Under the pieces are notes generated by a model. It was not told the DNA's origin and searched no databases. It saw nothing but the letters and a program-made list of their open reading frames with translations. From Klebsiella pneumoniae (GTDB lineage Bacteria; Verrucomicrobiota; Verrucomicrobiia; Limisphaerales; SXTU01): DNA of 64,000 nucleotides. The stretch is taken from NCBI GenBank assembly GCA_943330855.2, contig CALQJI020000010.1, positions 1 through 64,000 of the forward strand, given 5' to 3'. Numbering within the stretch: the stretch's first letter is position 1; the number at the start of each line of letters is the position of its first letter. Positions 52,145 to 61,326 of the stretch are shown piece after piece. The position numbers were made by a program, and so were the translations under genes.

Positions 52145-54739
52145 TCAGCTCCCAACCAAACTCCCGATGCGCACCAACCGCAGCACCGGCTCCCCACTCA
52201 CGCGCGACGCGGCCAAGTCCACGCTGAACTCCGCGACCCAGTCGTTGTGGCCCTCGGGGTCCACGAGCATTTGCTGCACGCGCCAGATGCGTTTGTCCTC
52301 GGCGGGGGTGACGTAGGTGTGGCGGGCATTGCGCGCCTCGGGGTCGAGGCTGAGGTGGCGGTGGCCGGCGCGGAAACTCTCCATCGCGGCGCGCAAACGT
52401 TCGGCGGTCCACGCTGTGCCTTCGGCGTCCTCGGCAACAACGAGTTGGCTCAGGGCCGCCTCCGCATCGGCGTTCACCCAGGCGCGCAGGAAGCTGAAGA
52501 GCACCGTGCGGATGGCGGCGGTGAAGGCCTTCGCATCGCGGGTGATGTCGCGCGCGGCCTCGTCGGCCCCGGGCGGGCGCACTTCCTTCGCGTCGGCGCG
52601 CTGGTAGGCGGGGTTGCGCATCCGCTCCCATTCGTCGAGGAGGCTGGCGTCCACCTGTCGCAGCATCGTGCCGAGGTAGAGTTCCATCTCGCGCAAGGTG
52701 TCGTTCTTCGCGGCGTCGGGGACGGTCTGCGTGAGCACCTTGAAGACGCTGTTCAAGTGGCGCAGCAGCACGCCCTCGGCGCGTTGCAGCTCGTAGTCGC
52801 GGATGTAGTCGGAGAACGAGCGGAAGGACTCGAACATCTCGCGCACAATGGACTTGGGCCGGATGTTTTCCTGCCCCACCCACGGGTGGCGCGCGGCGAA
52901 GGCGTTGAAGGTGGAGTAGATGAACTCCCGGTTCGGCTTCGGGTATTCGAGCTTCTCCAACTCATCCATGCGCTGGTCGTAGGCGATGCCTTCCGCCTTC
53001 ATCTCCGCCATCTTCTGGTCCTTCACGCGGCTGAGTTGGCGTCGGAGGATGAAGTCGGGGTCCTCGACGATGGACTCGGCGAGGGTGAGGACGACGAGGG
53101 CGTGGTCGGGGGCCGCCGGGTCCATCTGCGGCAGCGTCTCCAGCAGGTAGAGGGAGAGGGCTTGGTCCATCGAGAAGTCGTCTTGGAGCGCGACGTTCAC
53201 GCGGAGGTGGCTGCTGGGGATTTCCGATTTCCGATTTCCGATTTCCGATTTCTCCGTTCGGGAGCGCTCGGTGAACTCGATGATTTTGTGGTCCACGAGG
53301 GAGCGGAAGAGCTGCCACGAGCGCTTGCGGTGGGCTTGCTTCTGCTTCGGCGACTCGTGGCAATCGCGCAGCAGCCGCTGCATCGCGGCGCAGCCATCGC
53401 CGGGGCGGCTGAGGACGTTCAACAACATCGCGTGCGACACTTGGAAGCGAGAGGACAGGCGCTCCGGCGGCGCGGCCATGAGGCGGGCGAAGGTCTGCTT
53501 GTCCCAGTTCACGAAGTTGTGGTCGGGCGGCTGGCGCTTGACGGTCTTCTTGCCGTCGCGCGCGGACTTCTCCGCGAGCTTCAGGTTCTCGATGGCGTGC
53601 TCGGGAGCCTGGGCCACGACCCAGCCGCGGTCGTCGAAGCCCTTGCGACCCGCGCGTCCGCCGATTTGGTGGAAGTCCCGCGCGGTGAGAATGCCGGTCT
53701 TCTGCCCATCGAACTTGCACAGCTTGGTGAAGAGCACCGTGCGGATGGGAACGTTGATGCCGACGCCCAAAGTGTCCGTGCCGCAAATCACCTTCAGCAG
53801 GCCACGTTGCGCGAGTTGCTCCACGAGCACGCGATACTTCGGCAACAGCCCCGCGTGATGCAGCCCGATGCCGTGCCGCAGCCACTTCTTAATCTCGGGG
53901 CCGTAGGGACTGGTGAATTTGAAACCCTCCAGCGCCTGCGCCACCGCCGCCTTCTCCTCGCGCGTCGCGACGTTGATGCTGGTGAAGTCCTGCGCGCTCT
54001 CAGCGGCTTCGAGCTGCGTGAAGTGGACGACATAGACGGGAGCCTTGCCGTCGGCGAGCAGGCTTTCGAGCGTCTTGGCGAGGGGCAGCTCGGAGTAAGC
54101 GTGTTCGAGCGGCACAGGCCGCACCGTGGACGCGACGGTGACGGTCGGACGCTTGTTGATCCGCGTGAGCTCCGCCTCGAAGAACGTCGTGTCGCCCAGC
54201 GTGGCGGACATCAGGAGGAATCGCGTTTGCGGCAACGTGAGCAGCGGAATCTGCCACGCGCCGCCGCGCGCGCGGTCCGCGTAGTAGTGGAACTCGTCCA
54301 TCACGACGTCACGCACGGAGGCGTCCGTGCCCTCGCGGAGCGCGAGGTTCGCGAGAATCTCGGCGGTGCAGCAGAGGATGGGGGCGTCGCGGTTGACCGT
54401 GGCGTCGCCGGTGCTGAGGCCGACGTTGTCCGGGCCGAACTCGCGGCAGAGGGCGAGGAATTTCTCGTTCACCAACGCCTTGATGGGACAGGTGTAGATG
54501 GAGCGTTTGCCCTGCGCCAGCGCCTTGAAGTGCAGCGCGGCGGCGACAAGAGATTTGCCCGAGCCGGTCGGGGTGTTGAGAATAACGTTCTTCTCCTCGA
54601 AGAGTTCGAGGATGGCCGCCTCCTGCGTGGGATACAGCTCCAGCCCGCACGCCGTGACGTAGTCGAGGAAACGGCCGAACAAGGCGTCGTTGCCGGCACT
54701 CCCATCGCGCGGGAGGAGGTCGTAAAGCGTGGTGGCCAC
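52145..54739 (-). CDS. Ski2-like DEAD/DEAH-box helicase (DUF3516 type)
   Basis: 864 aa when begun at GTG 54739 ([14 protein letters not shown]); an ATG at 54889 sits inside a family C repeat and is doubted. Helicase motifs: [30 protein letters not shown] (D-E-F-H), [43 protein letters not shown] ([11 protein letters not shown]). The remaining 400 residues resemble the C-terminal DUF3516 of bacterial SKI2 helicases, with an unusual heptamer-encoded stretch [11 protein letters not shown] (about residues 495-510). RNA unwinding in RNA processing is the likely role. The gene converges with the OppA-like gene. Confidence 0.9.
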   Translation of the reverse strand: MATTLYDLLPRDGSAGNDALFGRFLDYVTACGLELYPTQEAAILELFEEKNVILNTPTGSGKSLVAAALHFKALAQGKRSIYTCPIKALVNEKFLALCREFGPDNVGLSTGDATVNRDAPILCCTAEILANLALREGTDASVRDVVMDEFHYYADRARGGAWQIPLLTLPQTRFLLMSATLGDTTFFEAELTRINKRPTVTVASTVRPVPLEHAYSELPLAKTLESLLADGKAPVYVVHFTQLEAAESAQDFTSINVATREEKAAVAQALEGFKFTSPYGPEIKKWLRHGIGLHHAGLLPKYRVLVEQLAQRGLLKVICGTDTLGVGINVPIRTVLFTKLCKFDGQKTGILTARDFHQIGGRAGRKGFDDRGWVVAQAPEHAIENLKLAEKSARDGKKTVKRQPPDHNFVNWDKQTFARLMAAPPERLSSRFQVSHAMLLNVLSRPGDGCAAMQRLLRDCHESPKQKQAHRKRSWQLFRSLVDHKIIEFTERSRTEKSEIGNRKSEIPSSHLRVNVALQDDFSMDQALSLYLLETLPQMDPAAPDHALVVLTLAESIVEDPDFILRRQLSRVKDQKMAEMKAEGIAYDQRMDELEKLEYPKPNREFIYSTFNAFAARHPWVGQENIRPKSIVREMFESFRSFSDYIRDYELQRAEGVLLRHLNSVFKVLTQTVPDAAKNDTLREMELYLGTMLRQVDASLLDEWERMRNPAYQRADAKEVRPPGADEAARDITRDAKAFTAAIRTVLFSFLRAWVNADAEAALSQLVVAEDAEGTAWTAERLRAAMESFRAGHRHLSLDPEARNARHTYVTPAEDKRIWRVQQMLVDPEGHNDWVAEFSVDLAASRVSGEPVLRLVRIGSLVGS
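53219..53253. repeat. Heptamer repeat GATTTCC inside the helicase gene
   Basis: Four perfect copies of GATTTCC (53219-53225, 53226-53232, 53233-53239, 53240-53246) and a fifth, GATTTCT. On the coding strand it reads GGAAATC-type units and encodes [11 protein letters not shown]. The frame is open through all of it. Confidence 0.95.
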
Positions 54740-54829
54740 GGAGCGCGGAGGGTAGTGCGTCGGGTGAACGGGAGGGAAGCCGTGAGACTTGGAGCGCTGG
54801 GAAAGGTTGCGCCCAGGCACCTGTAACCC

Positions 54830-54936
54830 GGAGCGCGGGCGGCCCGCCCGCAGCCACCGCGCGCCACCTGCGGGCTGTGAATTACCCACACACCCTCGCG
54901 CGGATCATCCGCTGCGGCCTGGAAGGCAGCGCTACG
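54830..54936. repeat. Repeat family C, copy 2
   Basis: About 107 bp, starting GGAGCGCGGGCGGCCCGCCC and carrying CCTGCGGGCTGTGAATTACC, then CTCGCGCGGATCATCCGC. It matches copy 1 (23374-23476) over most of its length. It lies between the helicase and the Asp-box lipoprotein gene and covers the end of the latter. Confidence 0.75.
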
Positions 54937-56212
54937 GCAGGACCACTGACTTCCACTTGCCCGGCTGTCCGGCGGTGGATTCTGTCCAGAGGACACGGTA
55001 GCTGCCGGACACGGCGACGACACGCGGGTAGGCGGCGTTGATGCCCTTGGAGGAAAGCTGCTTCGCCTCGCGCCAAGTCTTGCCGCCATCCGTCGAGGTC
55101 ACGGCGAACACGCTACTTTCGCCATCGCCCACGCGGTCCCAAACGGCGGCGAGATTTTGCCCCCCCGTGCTGGCGAGATCGCCGCGCCGGGCGTCGGCAT
55201 CGCCGAGACGCTGCGGCGTGGACCACGACTGACCTTGGTCACTGGAAGAAAGATGATACACCCCGCTCTGACCCGTCGCGCCGGTCCACACAAGCGCGTG
55301 CAAGGTGGAGCCGCGCACGATCAACCCACCGCCGACGTGCGGGCAGCCGGCGAAGTCCCAGTTGAAGCGTCCGACTTTCGCGGGATCGCCCCAGCGCGCA
55401 CCGTGGTCGGTGGAAGAAATTACGGCCATGTCGCGCGGGTTCTTGTCACGGAAAAGCGCGTGGACGGAGCCATCCGCGCCGAGGGCGAGCGTGTTCCAAC
55501 AGCACTCGCAGGTCTCGGGTTTGAGCGTGGCGTTCTTGCTCCACGTTTTCCCGGCGTCCTTCGAGTTCGCGTAGCGCAGGCCCTTGGGCCCGCCCCGGCT
55601 GTCGAGCCAGACGAGGTGAAAGGTGCCCGCCGCATCCGCCGCGCAGTCCACGAAACTGTGGTCGGAGAGGAGGCCGTCGTCGGCGGGGTTCGGGCCGGGC
55701 TGCCACGTCGCGCCGCCGTCAGTGGAGAGCGCAGTGGCCATCGGGCCGCGACCATTGAAACCGGTGCCAGCGGTGTTCCAAATCGCGACGAGCTTCCCGC
55801 CGCTGGCGGCAAGTTGCGCGTCCATCCCGCGATGCGGGGCGAGCGGCGACGTCGCGCCGGCATCCACGCGAACCGATGTGGACCAAGTGGCTCCGGCGTC
55901 TGTGGAGCGCAGGTGGAGGAGCGCGGGGGTCTTGGCGTTGGCGGAGTAATCCGCGAGGAGAAGGTGAATTGTGCTGCCGTCGACGGCGACATCGAGACTG
56001 TCCACGCCCCAGCGGGTGACTTCGCGTTTGCCCTTCTCTTTGCCGTGGCCAGCGTGACCTGCATGGCTGTCGTTGGTCGCGTTTGAAGTGGGGGCGGCTG
56101 AAGCGGGCGCGGCGGGTGTGGGCGGCGGCGCGGTGGGCTTCAGGCCGCACGCAGCTAGGCCGAGGGTGGCGACGATAAGTGCGGAGAGGTGGGGAGCGGA
56201 GCGAAGTTTCAT
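54932..56212 (-). CDS. Asp-box (BNR) sialidase-like lipoprotein
   Basis: 426 aa from ATG at 56212 (MKLRSAPHLSALIVATLG) with lipobox LGLAACG. After a P/A/T-rich linker comes a short histidine-rich piece (DSHAGHAGHGKEKGK), then a six-bladed propeller with six clear Asp boxes (STDAGATWS, STDGGATWQ, SKDAGKTWS, STDHGARWG, SSDQGQSWS, STDGGKTWR). Such folds occur in sialidases, but the catalytic residues of true sialidases (arginine triad) were not found, so it may be a sugar-binding or photosystem-assembly-like propeller. The CECCWN pair of cysteines and the histidines could bind a metal. Followed by a small cytochrome gene upstream at 56541. Confidence 0.88.
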   Translation of the reverse strand: MKLRSAPHLSALIVATLGLAACGLKPTAPPPTPAAPASAAPTSNATNDSHAGHAGHGKEKGKREVTRWGVDSLDVAVDGSTIHLLLADYSANAKTPALLHLRSTDAGATWSTSVRVDAGATSPLAPHRGMDAQLAASGGKLVAIWNTAGTGFNGRGPMATALSTDGGATWQPGPNPADDGLLSDHSFVDCAADAAGTFHLVWLDSRGGPKGLRYANSKDAGKTWSKNATLKPETCECCWNTLALGADGSVHALFRDKNPRDMAVISSTDHGARWGDPAKVGRFNWDFAGCPHVGGGLIVRGSTLHALVWTGATGQSGVYHLSSSDQGQSWSTPQRLGDADARRGDLASTGGQNLAAVWDRVGDGESSVFAVTSTDGGKTWREAKQLSSKGINAAYPRVVAVSGSYRVLWTESTAGQPGKWKSVVLP

Positions 56213-56540
56213 GTTAAGTCGAAGCGATGCAGTTGAGGCAGCATTCCCTTTCACGCAGAGACACAGGGTTGAGAGGCCCTCGAATCAGGCGCGTAGGCGC
56301 GGATGGGAAAAAGGTAATCGGCTGAACCAAAGTGAGTTTGGCGTTTCATGCGCGGGGATTCGCGTGATTCGCTGGTAATCAATAATTCCCGGGGCTTCGT
56401 GGCCTTGGTGGTCTTGGTGGTCCCAATCGAATCGTTCCGGTTAAGTCTGGATTGCACAACTGCGCGGCGGCGGGGTTCCACACAAGCAGTGCGCCCGCCG
56501 GTGCGGTTGGCTCCGGCGGGCGCGTGCTGGGCGGGGAAAT
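56213..56540. other. Intergenic region before the Asp-box gene
   Basis: 328 bases between two leftward genes. It holds a low-complexity stretch GTGGCCTTGGTGGTCTTGGT (56400-56419), a direct 9-bp repeat common in related genomes, and TTCACGCAGAGACACAGGGT (56250-56269). No gene or promoter assigned. Confidence 0.5.
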
Positions 56541-56945
56541 TTACTTCTTGGCGGCGGGCTTGAAGTCGGTGTGGCAGGCCTTGCAGTTCACGGCTGCCTT
56601 GAACTTCTCGGCGGCTCCGGCTTCGCCTTTGTCGAGCGCAGCGGTGGCGCTGACGAGCTCGGCGCAGAGTTTCTTCCACTTGGCTTCGTCACCCTGCGGG
56701 GGCTTGGCGGCGGCCATGGCGGTGTAGGCGGCGAGCATGCCCTTGATTTCTTCCTTCGTGGCTTGGCCGTCGCTGGCTTTCTTGCAGACGGGGTCAGTGC
56801 CTTTCGGAGCCTTGTTGTATTTGGCCATGGCTTCCTTGATGGGGTTGGGCTTGGCATCGGCGGCGAGCAGGCCGGTGACGCAGAGGCTGAAGGCGACGCC
56901 AAGGACGGCCGTGGCGCGGAGTGCGGTTTGGGTGGTTTCTTTCAT
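56541..56945 (-). CDS. Small exported cytochrome c
   Basis: 134 aa. Signal peptide (about 1-29; VLGVAFSLCVTGLLAADA) and a helical body ending with the heme motif VNCKACHTDF (C-x-x-C-H) 10 residues before the end, so this is a c'-like or class II-type monoheme with C-terminal heme. The first cysteine of the mature chain (PVCKKASDG) is unpaired. Electron carrier in the periplasm is likely; no partner oxidase is in this window. It lies just upstream of the Asp-box lipoprotein on the same strand, with a 328-bp gap, so not necessarily cotranscribed. Confidence 0.9.
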   Translation of the reverse strand: MKETTQTALRATAVLGVAFSLCVTGLLAADAKPNPIKEAMAKYNKAPKGTDPVCKKASDGQATKEEIKGMLAAYTAMAAAKPPQGDEAKWKKLCAELVSATAALDKGEAGAAEKFKAAVNCKACHTDFKPAAKK

Positions 56946-57077
56946 GGTGGGTGCGGTGCTGCTGTGTGTTGGTTAGCTACGTATCCCGAAGTGGCCGCGG
57001 CGCAGAGGTGACGCGGTTGGTCGGGAAATTATCAAGCTGGCATTGGATGCAGTTCAGCGGTTGGCATTCGACACGAA

Positions 57078-57797
57078 TCAGAACGTGTCCCAAAGCTGGT
57101 CTTTGTAGTTCGGGTCAGAGGGGTCGGTGATGCCGTTGCCCATCCAAACGCCCGCGAAGCCGGGATAGAAGGGCGCTGCGATCGGGGTGACGGCGGAGTG
57201 GCCGTCTAGGAAGCCAATGTTCACCGCCTTGCCGTCTTGGTGTCGCGGGTTGGGCCGGCCCAACGTGGCGTTTTGCACCGTGGAGGGCGGCATCAGGTGC
57301 GTGGAGAGGATGTAGGTGCCGGGCGCGTTGAGGCCGGCGTCGCCGATGTCCACGGTGTCGGTGGGATTGCGGATGATGGAGACATACACGTTGTTCATAA
57401 GCGTGTTGAAGCCGTAGCCGGCGGCGTTGGTTTGCTGGCGGTTGCTGGGGCAGTTCCACACCTGTCCACCCGTGGTGTCGGCGTTGCTAGTGCCTTGCTG
57501 AAGATAAGGGTAGAGCAAGGTCTTGCGGTCCACGCCGCCGCTGAAGGTGACGTGGCGGCTGAAGTCTTCGGAGTAGAGCGCGCTGGCCATCGTGACTTGT
57601 CGGGTGTTGCTGAGGCAGCGGATGCCCTTGGTCTTTTCCTTGGCCTTGGCCAGCGCGGGCAGGAGCATCCCAGCCAGGATGGCGATGATGGCAATGACTA
57701 CCAACAGTTCGATCAGGGTGAAGCCGGCCGCTCCAAACCGGCGGATTGCCGGGCCAAGAAGGCCGCGGGGGGCGCTCTGGTTACTTTCAAGTTTCAT
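57078..57797 (-). CDS. Prepilin-type pseudopilin (DUF1559-like), H-x-DG
   Basis: 239 aa. [22 protein letters not shown] is the leader and helix; [17 protein letters not shown] follows. The C-terminus has [21 protein letters not shown], close to the H-x9-D-G motif of this family (here 11 residues between H and D-G). It shares with the 28722 gene the length, the helix and the H/D-G end, so they are paralogues. The assembly machine (GspD-like, PilB/C) is not in the window. Upstream sequence to 58168 has no gene. Confidence 0.88.
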   Translation of the reverse strand: MKLESNQSAPRGLLGPAIRRFGAAGFTLIELLVVIAIIAILAGMLLPALAKAKEKTKGIRCLSNTRQVTMASALYSEDFSRHVTFSGGVDRKTLLYPYLQQGTSNADTTGGQVWNCPSNRQQTNAAGYGFNTLMNNVYVSIIRNPTDTVDIGDAGLNAPGTYILSTHLMPPSTVQNATLGRPNPRHQDGKAVNIGFLDGHSAVTPIAAPFYPGFAGVWMGNGITDPSDPNYKDQLWDTF

Positions 57798-58168
57798 AGG
57801 TCAACTGGCTGTTCGATGGGCGGGATGCGGGGCTGATACGGTGCACGGACGGATGGGATGAACAACCAAGCCACTCGTCAGATTATCAAGTCCCGCATCC
57901 CGAAATTGTGCTACTTCTACAGTTTCATTTCGCACACCGGGACAGCCCGGCGGCGGATTTTTAAGGAAGGGAGGGGAGGCGGATTGAAAACCCAAGGTGG
58001 CTGAACGGAATGGCCGGCAGCGCTTCGGGTTTTCGCCTCTCCGCCCAAGTCGTTCCAAACATCCCAGCACGCAGGCTGGGCGAGGTTCCGCGGGGAATTG
58101 GGCTGTTCTAACGGCCACGCCAGAGGGCAGGCCACAGCCCGGCTTCACGCGGGCAGGGGAGGAGAAGA
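57798..58168. other. Intergenic region between pseudopilin and the 58169 gene
   Basis: 371 bases without a credible gene; it should hold the promoter of the leftward pseudopilin, but I did not identify -35/-10 boxes. Confidence 0.5.
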
Positions 58169-58588
58169 CTAGGCCGCTCGGGGCGGCGGGAGGGGTGGGG
58201 ACTCGGCGCGCGGGGAAGCGGCTTCGTCATGGACTGGCAGAAGAGAAAGCGGTGCCGGGGGCTGAAGCACGAAGGAAGTGGAGCACGGCAGCGACTCGAT
58301 TTTCACGAGGGGCAGAGTGGACTCACGGGCCTTCTCGGATTGCTGGCCTTCGCGGACGAGTTTGCAGATGCGGCAAGGGTTTTTGCCATCGAAGGTCTTG
58401 GCGAAGGCGTCGCTCAACGTGGTCTGCTGCGCGAAGCTAACGAACATGCCGGTCCACGCGACGGATTGGAGCAACACCCAGTGCAGCCCTACCGAGAGGG
58501 CCACGGCTAGGATGACTGCAAATTTGGCGACGCGCTTGAACAAGACGGCGCGTTTGATGACAGCCGCGCGGCACGAATTCAAGAACAA
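58169..58588 (-). CDS. Small membrane protein with CxxC motif
   Basis: 139 aa. One membrane helix (VAKFAVILAVALSVGLHWVLLQ), a short conserved piece, LSDAFAKTFDGKNPCRICKLV, with C-x-x-C, and a proline-rich tail (PPAPLSLLPVHDEAASP). The AFAKTFDGK-x-P-C-x-x-C block is, from memory, seen in hypothetical proteins of Verrucomicrobia, and the pattern suggests a metal-binding or redox site outside the membrane. No function is known to me. Divergent from the DUF192 gene; three 9-bp repeats (GGCACAGCA type) lie at 58619-58645 in the gap between them. Confidence 0.65.
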   Translation of the reverse strand: MFLNSCRAAVIKRAVLFKRVAKFAVILAVALSVGLHWVLLQSVAWTGMFVSFAQQTTLSDAFAKTFDGKNPCRICKLVREGQQSEKARESTLPLVKIESLPCSTSFVLQPPAPLSLLPVHDEAASPRAESPPLPPPRAA

Positions 58589-58618
58589 TGTGCCCCGATG
58601 AAATTTGCGCCACGAAAC

Positions 58619-58645
58619 GGCACAGCAGGCACAGTAGGCACAGCA
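58619..58645. repeat. Three 9-bp repeats between divergent genes
   Basis: GGCACAGCA, GGCACAGTA, GGCACAGCA in direct tandem (58619-58645). They lie within the 119-bp divergent promoter region and may bind a regulator or be of no function. Confidence 0.7.
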
Positions 58646-58707
58646 CGGCGGGGCAACATACTTCGGGCGTTTGAATTCTCGTCAGCCCTCTGCCACGCTC
58701 GCCGCGC

Positions 58708-59238
58708 ATGAAGCGAATTTCTGTCCTCCTCCTCGCCGGGGTCTGCGCGCTGCTAGTCGCGTGTCCGAAGCCGGCTCCCTCGCCCAAGACCGGGGGATCC
58801 GCCGTGTCCACGGACCCCACCGAGTCCGGCCAGCCACAGCCGAAATTACCCACGCTTAAGCTCTGGCTGGGCGCGCATGAGCTGGCGACGGAGATTGCGC
58901 GCACACCCCTTGAGCATCAACTCGGTATGATGTGGCGCACGAACATGGCGGAGATGGAGGGGATGATTTTCATCTTCGACGAGCCAGGCCGCCGCGCTTT
59001 CTGGATGCGGAACACGCTCGTGCCACTCGACATCGCCTACCTCGCCCCGGACGGCACGCTGCTCGAAGTCCACGCCGCGCAGCCGAGGAACGAGACGCCG
59101 CTGACTTCGGACAGTGAGCGTGTGCAGTTCGTGCTGGAGACGCGGCAGGGTTGGTTTCAGCGGAACAACGTGAAGCCGGGCATGGCCGTGCGGACCGAGA
59201 AGGGCTCGTTGCAGGAGATGTTCTTCCGGCGGCGGTGA
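58708..59238 (+). CDS. DUF192 lipoprotein
   Basis: 176 aa. Lipobox-like start MKRISVLLLAGVCALLVAC, then a DUF192 domain: LATEIARTPLEHQLGMMWRTNM and MIFIFDEPGRRAFWMRNTLVPLDIAYL (family signature F-x-M-x-x-T-x-x-P-L-D-I) and VQFVLETRQGWFQRNNVKPG. DUF192 proteins are small beta-barrels, often exported, of unknown role, sometimes linked to aerotaxis or heavy metal uptake genes. No link to the neighbours seen. Converges with purF. Confidence 0.9.
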   Translation: MKRISVLLLAGVCALLVACPKPAPSPKTGGSAVSTDPTESGQPQPKLPTLKLWLGAHELATEIARTPLEHQLGMMWRTNMAEMEGMIFIFDEPGRRAFWMRNTLVPLDIAYLAPDGTLLEVHAAQPRNETPLTSDSERVQFVLETRQGWFQRNNVKPGMAVRTEKGSLQEMFFRRR

Positions 59239-59284
59239 GCCTGCGCGGAGCGGGTGCCCCAGCGCCCCAAACGTGTCGACGCGA

Positions 59285-60751
59285 CTAAAGCAGGCGCGGT
59301 TGCCGTTCGTCCTTCGCGATGGATTCGCCGAGGCTTTCCACGCGGGCGCGGCGGCGCTCCATGATGTTCTTCTCCAACCGCAGATCGTAGGCCACCGGAT
59401 AATTACCGTCGTAGCAGGCCATGCAGAAGCCCTCGCGCGGGAGGCCGGTGGCTTTCACCATGCCGTCTTGCGAGAGGTAGTGGAGCGAATCGGCGTTGAG
59501 GTAGGTGCGAATCTCTTCGTTCGTGTGGTTCGCCGCCATCAGCTTGCTGCGGTCGGGGAAATCAATGCCATACACGCATGGGTTCATGTGCGGCGGGCAG
59601 CTCACGAGGACGTGGACCTCCTTCGCGCCGGCTTCCTTGAGGCTGTTCACGCGGGTCTTGCAGGTGGTGCCGCGCACGATGGAGTCGTCCACAATGATGA
59701 CGCGTTTGCCCTTCACCAGCTCGCCGATGAGGTTGAGCTTCACGCGCACCGCGAAGTCGCGGATGAGCTGCGAGGGCTGGAGGAAGCTGCGGCCCACATA
59801 GTGATTGCGGACGAAGGCCATCTCGTAGGGGATGCCGGACTCCATCGCGTAGCCCAGCGCGGCGGAGTTACCGCTGTCGGGCACGGGGATGACGAGGTCG
59901 GCGTCGATTTTGTTTTCGCGCGCCAGTTGCCGGCCCATCTCGACGCGGACGCGATAGACGTTGCGGTCGGCGATCGTGCTGTCGGGCCGGGCGAAGTAAA
60001 CGTATTCGAAGATGCAGAAGGCGCGGCGCGTGTGGGCGGGAAACGCCTGCACGCTCTTCAAGCCGTCCTGGTTAATGACCACAATCTCCCCCGGCTCCAC
60101 GTCGCGAACGAACTTCGCGTGAATCAAATCCAGCGCGCAGGTCTCACTGGCGAGCACCCAAGCATCGCCAACCTTGCCGATGGACAACGGGCGAAACCCG
60201 TGCGGATCGCGCACGCCGATGAGCTCGTGCTCCGTCATGATGACCAACGAGAACGCCCCCTCGATGCGGCGCACGGCGTTGATGAGCGCGCTTTCCCCGC
60301 GCGGATCGCTGGGCTGGGCGAGCAGGTGGAGGATAATCTCACTGTCCACCGAAGTCTGGAAGATGGACCCCTGCGCCTCGAGCTCCTCGCGGAGCTGGGA
60401 CGCGTTCGTAAGGTTCCCGTTGTGGGCCACGGCGATTTGCCCACGCGCGCAATCCACCGTCAGCGGCTGCGCGTTGCGGATATGCGAGGAACCCGTCGTC
60501 GAGTAACGCGTGTGGCCCACGGCCATGTGACCCACGAGTTTGTGCAATTGCGCTCCATCGAAGATTTGCGGCACTAGGCCCATGCCCTTCTGCTCGCGGA
60601 ATTGCTTACCGTCGCAAGCGACGATGCCCGCGCTCTCTTGGCCCCGGTGCTGGAGCGCGTAAAGTCCGTAGTAAGCCAGCTCGGCAGCGTTCGGATGGCC
60701 GTAAATGCCAAAGACGCCGCAGTAATGTTTGGGGTGGTCGGGTGATTGCAT
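59285..60751 (-). CDS. purF: Amidophosphoribosyltransferase
   Basis: 488 aa from ATG at 60751 (MQSPDHPKHYCGVFGIYGHP). A short propeptide of ten residues precedes the N-terminal cysteine nucleophile (HYCGVFG), as in the Bacillus-type enzyme. N-terminal glutamine amidotransferase domain (ALQHRGQESAGI, HTRYSTTGSS) and C-terminal phosphoribosyltransferase with the PRPP loop VIIVDDSIVRGTTCKT. Catalyses the first committed step of purine synthesis: PRPP + glutamine to phosphoribosylamine. Other pur genes are not in the window. A cysteine group for the Fe-S cluster of the Bacillus type was not located with certainty. Confidence 0.97.
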   Translation of the reverse strand: MQSPDHPKHYCGVFGIYGHPNAAELAYYGLYALQHRGQESAGIVACDGKQFREQKGMGLVPQIFDGAQLHKLVGHMAVGHTRYSTTGSSHIRNAQPLTVDCARGQIAVAHNGNLTNASQLREELEAQGSIFQTSVDSEIILHLLAQPSDPRGESALINAVRRIEGAFSLVIMTEHELIGVRDPHGFRPLSIGKVGDAWVLASETCALDLIHAKFVRDVEPGEIVVINQDGLKSVQAFPAHTRRAFCIFEYVYFARPDSTIADRNVYRVRVEMGRQLARENKIDADLVIPVPDSGNSAALGYAMESGIPYEMAFVRNHYVGRSFLQPSQLIRDFAVRVKLNLIGELVKGKRVIIVDDSIVRGTTCKTRVNSLKEAGAKEVHVLVSCPPHMNPCVYGIDFPDRSKLMAANHTNEEIRTYLNADSLHYLSQDGMVKATGLPREGFCMACYDGNYPVAYDLRLEKNIMERRRARVESLGESIAKDERQPRLL

Positions 60752-60892
60752 CGGGAGTGTGCGCGCGAGACTCAAGCGGACGCCCCGCGCCTTGGCAAGG
60801 GGAGATGTGCGCCCAAGCCCCGCCCCCTCTGGTGAGCATGGCGAAAATCGTGTTGTCGGCCCTACCTCGGCTGATACTCTGCTGCGGTAGCC

Positions 60893-61249
60893 ATGACACG
60901 CCTCGCCCCACCGCGCCGGAAGCTCGCAGCGTTCACCTTACTGGAAGTCATGATCATCGCCGCCGTCATCGGCATCATGGCCATGATTGCCGTCCCGAAC
61001 TTCATCAAAGCCCGCACCACCGCCCAGCAGAAAGCCTGTGTCAAACAGCTCCACAGCCTCTCCGAGTCCAAACAGCAGTGGGCCTTCGAGAACCAGAAGC
61101 TGCCCACCGCCACCCCCACGCGGGCGCAGCTCCGGGTATACTACGGCAAGAACCGGATGCCCACCTGCCCCACCCAAGGCACCTACACCCTCCGTCCCGT
61201 GAACCAAGAGCCGCTCTGCAGCCGCGCCGCCCTGGGCCACACCTACTGA
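60893..61249 (+). CDS. Small prepilin-type pseudopilin
   Basis: 118 aa, third pseudopilin in the window. The leader is KLAAFTLLEVMIIAAVIGIM (Phe at +1, Glu at +5) and the rest is a small soluble domain (QKACVKQLHSLSESKQQWAFEN, YYGKNRMPTCPTQGTYTLRP) with four cysteines that may form disulfides. The cleavage site is A|F rather than the usual G|F, so processing by a PilD-like peptidase is doubtful but possible. It is divergent from purF and upstream of thuA at 78 bp. Confidence 0.85.
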   Translation: MTRLAPPRRKLAAFTLLEVMIIAAVIGIMAMIAVPNFIKARTTAQQKACVKQLHSLSESKQQWAFENQKLPTATPTRAQLRVYYGKNRMPTCPTQGTYTLRPVNQEPLCSRAALGHTY

Positions 61250-61326
61250 GCCGCCCGCCCGCGCCCCTCGGCCCCGGTGAATTTCCCCGTTCCATCGTCC
61301 CGTCCATTATGCTCGAATTGAAACCT

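Noticed and set aside
54740..54889. ATG at 54889 as the helicase start
   Set aside because: It lies inside a family C repeat; the GTG at 54739 begins at the right place for the family.
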